DNA of 40,597 bases from Bacillus sp. (in: firmicutes) (GTDB lineage Bacteria > Bacillota > Bacilli > Bacillales > Bacillaceae_J): positions 1 to 40,597 of the forward strand of contig DUSF01000027.1 in assembly GCA_012842745.1 (NCBI GenBank), read 5' to 3'. Below the pieces are notes generated by a model, which made no database searches, was not told where the DNA came from, and worked only from the letters and a program-made list of their open reading frames with translations. Positions 31,897 to 38,431 of this stretch are shown piece by piece. The number at the start of each line of letters is the position of its first letter. Position 1 is the stretch's first letter. The translations under genes and the position numbers were made by a program.

Positions 31897-32326
31897 TAGA
31901 ATCATCGCTTTTCGGCTCTTCTCCATATACTTCAATCATAGTTTTCGCGGTTACAAGCCAAGTCTTTCCTGATTTCCTTACCCCTGTGCGGCTTTTTAGT
32001 TTTCCACGGGTGATAGACTGGCGCACGAATCCAGGAGTAAGCCCCCATTTTTCTTCAGCTTCTTGAGTTGTCATAACTGCTTCTAATGTCCTGACATTCT
32101 CGTACTGAAGCTCATCTTTGATTTCGTTTAAAGTAGATCTAAGTTCATCAAGTACCCACTTCTCTGTTTCAATTGTTTGCTCAATATCTTTAATTCTTTT
32201 TTCGCTGTCGTAACCAGCTATCAATTCAGATGTAGCTTTCGCTACTTCGATTTGCTCTTTGTTCGCAGCGATTAATTTTTTATACTTATCAATTCTTTCT
32301 TCTAAAACACTTTCCCAAATATCCAT
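31889..32326 (-). CDS. Coiled-coil protein with C-terminal helix-turn-helix (145 aa)
   Basis: ATG 32326 after AAAGGAGAT. The first 80 residues form a long coiled coil (KLIAANKEQIEVAKATSELI, RIKDIEQTIETEKWVLDEL). Residues 85-135 are a MerR-like helix-turn-helix (TTQEAEEKWGLTPGFVRQSI, GVRKSGKTWLVTAKTMIEVY) of the kind found in small phage and plasmid regulators (HTH_59-like). It is a candidate regulator or directionality factor; no direct evidence. Confidence 0.7.
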   Translation of the reverse strand: MDIWESVLEERIDKYKKLIAANKEQIEVAKATSELIAGYDSEKRIKDIEQTIETEKWVLDELRSTLNEIKDELQYENVRTLEAVMTTQEAEEKWGLTPGFVRQSITRGKLKSRTGVRKSGKTWLVTAKTMIEVYGEEPKSDDSND

Positions 32327-32363
32327 TTTATCTCCTTTCAGGAGCGCTGTATGCGCTCTGTTT

Positions 32364-32699
32364 TTAATATTCTACTTTAAGTTCTTTTACAACAACGGTA
32401 GCCGGTAAGCCGACTTTGTTTAATTGTTCAAAAGTTCTTTCGCTTACTGAGATAGTAACAGCGTTAACTAATTTATCGACAGTTTCTTTTATTTTGTTCA
32501 TGTCTTTCCCCACGATGAAAACCCAAGCTTTTTTGGATTTATCAAATTTAGCACCAATTTCTTTTAGTTTTTCTTTATCGTCGAAACTTTCTTCGACTAC
32601 GATTTCTAAATTTTCGCTGTTGTAGTTGCTGATTGTTGTGTAATTGTTAGAGCGACGAGGCATTTCTTTCCACACTTTGATTACTATTTCTTTGCTCAT
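32364..32699 (-). CDS. Hypothetical protein with DUF5710-like segment (111 aa)
   Basis: ATG 32699 with GGGAGG upstream. The central segment KEKLKEIGAKFDKSKKAWVF looks like the DUF5710-type unit seen in primases and mobile-element proteins. Otherwise unknown. The gene is preceded by a tandem operator pair at 32748-32785, so it is probably tightly regulated. Confidence 0.6.
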   Translation of the reverse strand: MSKEIVIKVWKEMPRRSNNYTTISNYNSENLEIVVEESFDDKEKLKEIGAKFDKSKKAWVFIVGKDMNKIKETVDKLVNAVTISVSERTFEQLNKVGLPATVVVKELKVEY

Positions 32700-32747
32700 T
32701 TCTGTTCGCCCTCCCTTTTTTTAATAATTTATCTTATACTCTTATTA

Positions 32748-32785
32748 TACACGTTTTAGTGTAATTGTATACACGTTTTAATGTA
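32748..32785 (-). promoter_or_regulatory. Tandem operator pair TACAC-N6-TGTA
   Basis: TACACGTTTTAGTGTA (32748-32763) and TACACGTTTTAATGTA (32770-32785) are direct repeats, each a dyad, spaced 22 bp (two helical turns), upstream of the leftward gene at 32699. Confidence 0.65.
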
Positions 32786-32821
32786 ATTTTCAAAATTTCT
32801 TTTCGACAAACAATGTCAAAT

Positions 32822-32847
32822 AAAAAAAAGCCCGCATTTAGCGAGCT
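32822..32847 (-). terminator. Intrinsic terminator of the 32846-33100 gene
   Basis: On the minus strand AGCTCGC pairs with GCGGGCT across a 5-nt loop, followed by eight T's. Confidence 0.75.
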
Positions 32848-33100
32848 AACGTTTAAAATTATTTTTTTCAGGACCAAACCATTTTTCCATAGCAGCTGAG
32901 CTTATGGTCCATTCTTTATATTTTCCTTCTGGATGTTGAAAATATTTTAGTAATCCTTGTTCAATCATGGCTTCTGTTTGTTCCCAGGCTACAGGGAACG
33001 CTGGTTTAAGTTTATTTTTAATAGTTTCCTTCTTTACATTCCAACGGTAGGCTGCTTCCGCAACCGACATGTACTTATCTATTTCTTTATCCAATATCAT
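32846..33100 (-). CDS. Helix-turn-helix protein (84 aa)
   Basis: ATG 33100 just after GGGGG. A helix-turn-helix (YMSVAEAAYRWNVKKETIKN) is followed by a short domain ending YKEWTISSAAMEKWFGPE, the same family plan as the C terminus of the protein at 31889-32326. Size and fold resemble excisionase-like DNA-binding proteins. An operator-like dyad lies at 33139-33154 upstream. Confidence 0.7.
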   Translation of the reverse strand: MILDKEIDKYMSVAEAAYRWNVKKETIKNKLKPAFPVAWEQTEAMIEQGLLKYFQHPEGKYKEWTISSAAMEKWFGPEKNNFKR

Positions 33101-33138
33101 TTCCCCCTGTATTTATAGTTAATTTCATTATAACTCAT

Positions 33139-33154
33139 AAACCATAAAAGGTTG
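33139..33154 (-). promoter_or_regulatory. Operator-like dyad AAACC...GGTT
   Basis: AAACCATAAAAGGTTG closely resembles the two sites at 33895-33931, so one regulator probably controls both genes. Confidence 0.5.
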
Positions 33155-33211
33155 AGTTTGTTTAAATTTCTTTTCGTTTCCCCTCTGGATGCTATCAAAA
33201 AAATTAAGTAA

Positions 33212-33242
33212 ATGAAAAAGAGAGGATTAAGATTCATCCTCT
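33212..33242 (-). terminator. Intrinsic terminator of the 33227-33559 gene
   Basis: AGAGGAT (33221-33227) pairs with ATCCTCT (33236-33242); read leftward the stem is followed by CTTTTTCATTT. It overlaps the stop codon. Confidence 0.65.
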
Positions 33243-33559
33243 TGTTTTTTAAAACTAAAATATATAATTAAGGCAATAATATCTGCGACTAATAATAGGT
33301 TTATTTTCTCTATTATACTTTCATTTTTTTGAATAAAATCAGCTATTAGATATAATTTCATGTATAGTGCGAAAATAATAATGATTAATTCAAAAATCTT
33401 ATATTTTTCTAAAAAATCGATCGCTTTGCTTGTTTTTTTTGATAGTGTTTCATTTTCATCACTGTCAAACTTAAAAAATATGGGTACTACAAAATTCCAC
33501 ATAAAGTAAGCAACTACAATAAATGATACATCCATAATAATCATTAAATATAAGTTCAT
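33227..33559 (-). CDS. Membrane protein with three helices (110 aa)
   Basis: ATG 33559 after GGGGTAATG. Three membrane segments (MIIMDVSFIVVAYFMWNFVV, FELIIIIFALYMKLYLIADF, LLLVADIIALIIYFSF) with a charged loop between the first two. A membrane protein made from the right arm may serve exclusion or immunity; no motif proves a role. Confidence 0.65.
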   Translation of the reverse strand: MNLYLMIIMDVSFIVVAYFMWNFVVPIFFKFDSDENETLSKKTSKAIDFLEKYKIFELIIIIFALYMKLYLIADFIQKNESIIEKINLLLVADIIALIIYFSFKKQEDES

Positions 33560-33615
33560 TTTACATTACCCCATTTCTATATATTCAAAATTTTATAGGA
33601 GGGGGGGAACCCCTC

Positions 33616-33858
33616 TTATAATGTTACAATCTCATCCACTAAATCTTTGTATCGTCTTACAAATTTATTAAGGTGTGTCTCATAACAAAAATCATGACTT
33701 TCTTTTGTAATCACATCTTGTTTAACGTTGTATGCGCGATGGTTATCTTTCTTGTTTTTCTTCTTAAACCATTCCCAAATATCGCCTTGACAAGTGAATG
33801 TTACTTCCGATTTACCACACTCTAATTTTTGAATTATCATTGATACTGTGTTTTTCAT
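33616..33858 (-). CDS. Hypothetical protein (80 aa)
   Basis: ATG 33858 with AAGGTGG nine bases upstream; the frame is open to 33942 without a site. The product (MKNTVSMIIQKLECGKSEVT...) has a beta N terminus and a basic middle (FKKKNKKDNHRAYNVKQD). It is the gene nearest attR and is preceded by two operator repeats. No family recognised. Confidence 0.6.
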   Translation of the reverse strand: MKNTVSMIIQKLECGKSEVTFTCQGDIWEWFKKKNKKDNHRAYNVKQDVITKESHDFCYETHLNKFVRRYKDLVDEIVTL

Positions 33859-33894
33859 TTTGATTACCACCTTTTTATTTGTTACCCTCATTAT

Positions 33895-33931
33895 AAACCC
33901 TAAAAGGTTATTTGTAAACCCTTTAAGGTTA
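33895..33931 (-). promoter_or_regulatory. Two tandem operator-like dyads near attR
   Basis: AAACCCTAAAAGGTTA (33895-33910) and AAACCCTTTAAGGTTA (33916-33931) are direct repeats 21 bp apart, each with AACC...GGTT symmetry, upstream of the leftward gene at 33858. Confidence 0.6.
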
Positions 33932-34080
33932 ATTTTTAACAAATAAAAAAAACTGGTTTAGAGAGCTTTTTAAATGTCAAAATAATCTTCAGTTTTAACA
34001 TATTTACGTTAAATACTTTTCTTTTCAAACAACCCCCTGTATTATGTTGTTAAGAACCCCTATGATATCAATGTTTAAAA

Positions 34081-34107
34081 AGGTTGCTTTATAAGATGCA
34101 TGAAGAT
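34081..34107 (+). other. attR, with half of a symmetric attP
   Basis: Core ATGCATGAAGAT at 34096-34107. The element-side arm AGGTTGCTTT (34081-34090) is the exact inverse of AAAGCAACCT at 7821-7830. Joining 34081-34107 to 7808-7830 gives a 50-bp attP with 18 of 24 symmetric positions around a central GA (34105-34106). Confidence 0.88.
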
Positions 34108-35580
34108 CCCCTCCATATGATCCCGCCTAATCTTCGAGAGGATTTTTACAAGCAATATGGCATCCGAATTGAAGGGAATCTTTCACCATTAAATATGATG
34201 AGGGTTGAAGAGGAGTATGGTGGGCGCATCGAAGATGTAATCGTTGAGAGAATCTTTTTTTCAGAAAATAAGCGGATTGGGATTGGGACATTTAGTCCAT
34301 CCGATCCAAAATCACAGGATATTGCCGATTTAACAGGAAGCATCGACTTTTCCACGATTGCCGAATTCGGCTCTGAATCAGATCCACGCGCCTACCGTTT
34401 TGACGGCGAACTGAATAAAGCAAACCGTGGGATGATGGAATTCCAAGAGATGTTAAAATGTGATGAAAAGTTTCTATGGCATTTGCTCTCATTAACGCAA
34501 GAAGGGAATTTCAAAGCAGGCCGTTTTGCATTGATTAGTGCAGATGAATTAATTATCGCTCATACAAATGAAGCGGAATACCGCTCGTTTATCTCCAATA
34601 AGAAAAATGAAGCGTTGCACTCTCGAATTATCGTCATGCCTGTTCCTTACAACTTAAGCTATAGTGAGGAAGAGCGGATTTACGAGAAAATGATTAATGA
34701 AAGTGAAATGGCCCATGTTCATATTGCCCCGCATACTTTAAAAGTCGCTGCTATGTTTACAATTTTAACCCGTTTGAAGGATTCTAAAAAAGGTGGGATA
34801 GACCTTGTAAAGAAAATGAGGCTTTATGATGGAGAAATTATCGAAGGTTTTAATGATGTTGATGTTGAAGAAATGAGAAGAGAGCATGTGGATGAAGGAA
34901 TGAAGGGGATTGACCCGCGCTATGTCATCAACCGCATCTCTTCAGCTATTATTCGCAAGGACGCCCCATCAATCAATGCATTGGACGTGTTACGCTCGTT
35001 GAAGGATGGTCTAGATCAGCATGCATCGATAACAAATGAAGATAGAGAACGATTCATGAATTTCATTTCTGTTGCCCGCAGGGAGTATGACGAAATTGCA
35101 AAGAAGGAAGTTCAAAAAGCGTTCGTATACTCATATGAGGAATCAGCTAAAACATTAATGGATAATTATCTCGATAATGTAGAGGCATTTTGTAATAAAA
35201 ACAAGATTCGCGATCCATTAACTGGTGAAGAAATGAATCCAGATGAAAAATTAATGCGTTCAATTGAAGAGCAAATCGGAATCTCTGAAAATGCGAAAAA
35301 AGCATTCCGTGAAGAGATTCTTATCAGAATTTCAGCCTATGCCCGTAAAGGAAAGCGCTTTGACTACAATTCACACGAAAGACTCCGTGAAGCCATCCAG
35401 AAAAAGCTGTTTGCAGATTTAAAAGATATTGTAAAAATTACAACATCATCGAAAACACCGGATGAACAGCAGCTTAAGAAAATCAATGAAGTTGTCGCAA
35501 CTTTGATTGATGAATATGGCTATAATTCAACATCGGCGAATGAACTGCTACGGTATGTGGGAAGCTTGTTAAATAGATAG
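34084..35580 (+). CDS. prkA: prkA, 3' part (codons 142-631 from 34108)
   Basis: From 34108 this is the remaining 490 codons of PrkA: the AAA+ part after Walker A (GRIEDVIVERIFFSENK, LTGSIDFSTIAEFG, KFLWHLLSLTQEGNFKAGRF) and the conserved C-terminal region (YARKGKRFDYNSHERLREAI) to TSANELLRYVGSLLNR. Codons before 34108 in this frame are element sequence plus the shared MHED; the TTG at 34084 has no clear binding site, so in the integrated state this half is probably not translated. Fused to 7385-7807 it makes 631 codons. Conservation is high with no stops, so the gene is still under selection, implying that it is used after excision. Confidence 0.95.
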   Translation: MLYKMHEDPLHMIPPNLREDFYKQYGIRIEGNLSPLNMMRVEEEYGGRIEDVIVERIFFSENKRIGIGTFSPSDPKSQDIADLTGSIDFSTIAEFGSESDPRAYRFDGELNKANRGMMEFQEMLKCDEKFLWHLLSLTQEGNFKAGRFALISADELIIAHTNEAEYRSFISNKKNEALHSRIIVMPVPYNLSYSEEERIYEKMINESEMAHVHIAPHTLKVAAMFTILTRLKDSKKGGIDLVKKMRLYDGEIIEGFNDVDVEEMRREHVDEGMKGIDPRYVINRISSAIIRKDAPSINALDVLRSLKDGLDQHASITNEDRERFMNFISVARREYDEIAKKEVQKAFVYSYEESAKTLMDNYLDNVEAFCNKNKIRDPLTGEEMNPDEKLMRSIEEQIGISENAKKAFREEILIRISAYARKGKRFDYNSHERLREAIQKKLFADLKDIVKITTSSKTPDEQQLKKINEVVATLIDEYGYNSTSANELLRYVGSLLNR

Positions 35581-35594
35581 AAAATGGAGAGATG

Positions 35595-35626
35595 AAAAAG
35601 CATCTGCGCTGGAGCGGATGCTTTTT
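35595..35626 (+). terminator. Intrinsic terminator after prkA
   Basis: AAAAAGCATC (35595-35604) pairs with GATGCTTTTT (35617-35626). It isolates prkA from the flavodoxin gene. In B. subtilis yhbH follows prkA; here no such gene is present. Confidence 0.85.
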
Positions 35627-35760
35627 GGTGTGGTGATATATTATAAAGTTCATAATTCATTCAATTATTTTGTAAATCGACTCACCAGAAGTGGAAAAAA
35701 GTACATTAAAATATATGTAAAATCATTGCTTTTATAAATAATGTAGGAAGGGGAATTGAA

Positions 35761-36255
35761 ATGAAGATTTTAATAGTTTTTACTTCTTCTCATGGGACTA
35801 CTGAAAAAGCAGCATATATACTGAGCACCCTTTTGGATGGGGAAGTAGATATAGTTGATTTACGTGTAAATGCATCTCAAGATGTAATGGTATATGATGC
35901 AGTTATTATTGGTGCATCTATACATGCAGGTTCTATTTCACGCAAAGTAAAACATTTTATAACAAAAAATCAGGACGAATTAGCTTCCAAAAAAATTGGC
36001 CTTTTCCTTTGCTGTATGTGGGAAGGAGAGGTTGCTCAAGAACAGTTTGAACAGTCATTTCCTAAACAGTTGCGGGATCTTTCGGTATCCAATGGACTAT
36101 TTGGTGGTGAATTTATTTTCGAGAAGATGAATTTCATCGAAAAGCAGATTGTCAGAATAGTGAATGGTGCAACAGAAGATGTATCAAAGCTTGATGTTGA
36201 ATCAATTAAGGTCTTTGCAAATAAATTTAATGCTGTTATCCCTTGTGGAGTTTAA
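35761..36255 (+). CDS. Flavodoxin-domain protein, HemG-like
   Basis: A 164-aa flavodoxin-fold protein. The FMN phosphate loop SSHGTTEKAA is near the N terminus, with YDAVIIGASIHAGSISRKVK and GLFLCCMWEG further on. The sequence plan resembles the menaquinone-dependent protoporphyrinogen dehydrogenase (HemG) group, but that substrate is not proven. ATG 35761 follows GGAAGGGG. Being near a dehalogenase-like gene, it might also supply electrons there, which is only a guess. Confidence 0.75.
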   Translation: MKILIVFTSSHGTTEKAAYILSTLLDGEVDIVDLRVNASQDVMVYDAVIIGASIHAGSISRKVKHFITKNQDELASKKIGLFLCCMWEGEVAQEQFEQSFPKQLRDLSVSNGLFGGEFIFEKMNFIEKQIVRIVNGATEDVSKLDVESIKVFANKFNAVIPCGV

Positions 36256-36272
36256 TTAATGTAGTGAGTCAG

Positions 36273-36415
36273 CTACATTTGGCTGTTTTTTTCCTTTACG
36301 ATTTCCTTGATTAATTTCTTTGGTAACTTCATGTTGAAAAATCCTCCTTAGCAAAAATTATTTATCCTAATTCTTGCAAAGGAGGATGCACTTCAAACTT
36401 TTTTACACAACTTTT
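36273..36415 (-). pseudogene. Possible remnant of an IS256-type element (left end and first codons)
   Basis: Read leftward: AAAAGTTGTGTAAAAAAG (36415-36398), a sequence like IS256-family termini, then an AAGGAGG site and ATG 36332 opening 19 codons (MKLPKKLIKEIVKEKNSQM), a plausible transposase N terminus, and a stop. The body of a transposase is absent. The short ATGTAG/CTACAT hairpin around 36259-36276 may be the closing scar or a terminator of the flavodoxin gene. The family assignment is tentative. Confidence 0.3.
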
Positions 36416-36450
36416 GCCGCACTGTCCATGAAATTTTTCATGCGCCTACT

Positions 36451-37665
36451 TTATTCCCAAAATTTCATTGAGTTTTTCTCAGCTTTACCGTAGTCATCAA
36501 TGTTATCAATTTTCTCATAGAGTTGGTGAATTAAGTTTTCATCTTTTCCAAGTTTTAGTTGTGCAACACTCGAACTCCATCGTTGACCTCTATTGAAAGG
36601 ACATACATACATGCAAACGCTACAATCTGTACCACATTCACTCCAGTATCGATAACATTTTTTTTGATCGATAACCCAGCGTAAATAATGATTAGCACCA
36701 GTTTCATCGATAGCGGTCTTTCCTTGCCCCCCTTTAGAAAGTGCTCCAGCTGGACATTGTCTAGCACATTTTTTACATGATTCACAAAATTCAATAATAC
36801 CATAATTTTGCGGTTTATCTGTGCTCATTGGTAAATCTGTTATAATCTTTGCAATTCTGATTTTTGCTCCTAACTCTGGGTGGATTAGTTTTCCACTTCT
36901 ACCCATTTCACCTAATCCAGCATCAATTGCTAAAGGGATACTTAATGCAGTACAGTTAATACTAGGGATTGCATTATAGCCAAGTGATTTAATAAATCCC
37001 GCAATATTCAATGTAAGGTTGGTTAAGTCTGCGTATGCTTTTACACTAGCAGCCCTAGCTAACATGGTTGGTGCATATTTTAATGATTCATTATCCATAT
37101 CTATCAAGATGACAACGGCATATTTCATACTAGCAGGAATGATTCTTGTGCCATCTTCCAGTTTTGTAGGCTTTATAATATTCTCATATTCAGGATTTTC
37201 ATCTGAAAATCGAAGTGGAAAACTCTCTTTTTTCTCATTATCATACCAATGGGAATACACCCATCTTCGATTAATTTCAGTTATGCCAACAGCACTTGCT
37301 CCAAATTTAATGGCAGCTTTTTTTACAATTGCTGCCATTTCCTCCTTAGAGGGTAATTCAACTTTTGGCTCCTCGGACTTTGCGTTTGACCAGGAATTAG
37401 CGGGTTGATCACATAGATTAAGTCCAAATTCTAGAGTCTGCAATTGGTTCATTATTCCTTGATAATAGGCATAATCGAATAAAGAATACCCAGCTTTCTT
37501 ATTTTTTATATGTTCCTTCAATGATGAGGACATTTTCTTATCATTTTCAATCATTTCATCATTCCATAGAGCTCTAATTAATAAATTATTTTTTTGATCA
37601 AAGCGCTCGTATTCTTCATCAACTTCGTATATTTCAGTTAATGATTGGCTTTTATTGTTATTCAT
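36451..37665 (-). CDS. rdhA: Reductive-dehalogenase-like protein (cobalamin, 2x[4Fe-4S])
   Basis: A 404-aa protein from ATG 37665 (GAGGTGAATAAA upstream). Residues about 100-290 look like the RdhA/QueG cobalamin-binding catalytic domain (KKAAIKFGASAVGITEINRR; GLGEMGRSGKLIHPELG; IITDLPM), and two ferredoxin-type clusters follow (CESCKKCARQCPAGAL; CGTDCSVCMYVCPFN). No twin-arginine signal is present at the N terminus, so it is cytoplasmic, unlike respiratory RdhA. No rdhB anchor gene is visible. Organohalide reduction is the family role, but the substrate here is unknown. The two-component system is encoded immediately upstream on the same strand and is the probable regulator. Confidence 0.8.
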   Translation of the reverse strand: MNNNKSQSLTEIYEVDEEYERFDQKNNLLIRALWNDEMIENDKKMSSSLKEHIKNKKAGYSLFDYAYYQGIMNQLQTLEFGLNLCDQPANSWSNAKSEEPKVELPSKEEMAAIVKKAAIKFGASAVGITEINRRWVYSHWYDNEKKESFPLRFSDENPEYENIIKPTKLEDGTRIIPASMKYAVVILIDMDNESLKYAPTMLARAASVKAYADLTNLTLNIAGFIKSLGYNAIPSINCTALSIPLAIDAGLGEMGRSGKLIHPELGAKIRIAKIITDLPMSTDKPQNYGIIEFCESCKKCARQCPAGALSKGGQGKTAIDETGANHYLRWVIDQKKCYRYWSECGTDCSVCMYVCPFNRGQRWSSSVAQLKLGKDENLIHQLYEKIDNIDDYGKAEKNSMKFWE

Positions 37666-37735
37666 TTTATTCACCTCATATCCTAGGGATTTTTAAAAAG
37701 TAAAGAAGGTATAAGTTTGGCTGGCACTTTTCTAA

Positions 37736-38431
37736 TTACCCTAGCATTTTGTAGCCCACTGTTGGAATCGTTTGAATAAAGCCCTTCTCACTTTCCTTAA
37801 TAGGTACTTTTTTTCGTAATCTCGCAATGCAAACTCTCAAGTAGTGGGTTTCATTTATATAATCCTGCCCCCATATATGACTTAATAAGTATTCGTGAGT
37901 CAATACACAGTCCAGATTTTTGGCCAGCTCAACTAACAAATTAAATTCAGTTGGAGTAAGTGAAACTTTTTTATTCTCATACATTACTTGATAATTGGTT
38001 AGATGAATATATAAAGCTCCAACTTGAATGACCGGCTCATTTACAGCAATTGTACTTTTACTCCTCCTAAGGACAGCTTTTACTCTTGCGATAAGCTCAT
38101 TAATATCAAAGGGTTTAATAATATAATCATCAGCCCCTAATTCAAGTCCTTGAATAACATCTTGAGAAGCCCCTTTTGCAGTTATGATAATGATGGGGAC
38201 GTTAGAGTATTGTCTAATTTTTTCAATACATTGAAGTCCCGACATTTTCGGAAGCATTAAATCCATTAATATTAAATCAGGAAGATGCTCTTCATACGAA
38301 TCTAAGGCTTCAAGACCGTCATGAGCTAAAAAAACAGTATATTTACTTGCAACTAAATTTGCACGAATAAACCTCATAATTTTATGATCATCTTCAACAA
38401 CTAATATGCGTTCTGACAATTTCTCTTTCAC
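37736..38431 (-). CDS. OmpR/KdpE-type response regulator
   Basis: A 231-aa DNA-binding response regulator: receiver domain with acidic pocket VVEDD, phospho-acceptor Asp57 (LILMDLMLPKMSG), ITAKGAS and KPFDINEL, then a winged-helix OmpR/PhoB domain (LTPTEFNLLVELAKN ... THYLRVCIARLRKKV ... VGYKMLG). The GTG start overlaps the kinase stop (GTGA), so the two are coupled; a TTG four codons further is an alternative start. It sits 71 bp upstream of rdhA. Confidence 0.93.
   Translation of the reverse strand: MKEKLSERILVVEDDHKIMRFIRANLVASKYTVFLAHDGLEALDSYEEHLPDLILMDLMLPKMSGLQCIEKIRQYSNVPIIIITAKGASQDVIQGLELGADDYIIKPFDINELIARVKAVLRRSKSTIAVNEPVIQVGALYIHLTNYQVMYENKKVSLTPTEFNLLVELAKNLDCVLTHEYLLSHIWGQDYINETHYLRVCIARLRKKVPIKESEKGFIQTIPTVGYKMLG

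Larger units (their letters stand above)
7796..34107. mobile_element. 26.3-kb prophage-like element inserted in prkA
   Basis: The element lies between two copies of a 12-bp core; core to core is 26,300 bp. It carries a large serine recombinase at its left end, an ImmR/ImmA-like lysis-lysogeny switch, a prim-pol/D5 replication gene, orphan methyltransferases, a filamentous-phage-like assembly module and a leftward right arm of small regulators. It has no relaxase, VirB4, terminase, portal or tail genes that I can see, so it is neither a conjugative element nor a tailed prophage. Nearly every gene has a good ribosome binding site and no obvious nonsense or frameshift is seen, suggesting a functional element. 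Confidence 0.93.

Noticed and set aside
7796-34107. Integrative conjugative element
   Set aside because: The control region is ICEBs1-like, but no relaxase, coupling protein or VirB4-type ATPase is encoded; the one small P-loop ATPase looks like Zot/pI.
7796-34107. Tailed (Caudovirales-type) prophage
   Set aside because: No terminase, portal, capsid, tape-measure or tail genes, nor holin/endolysin, are visible in 26 kb.
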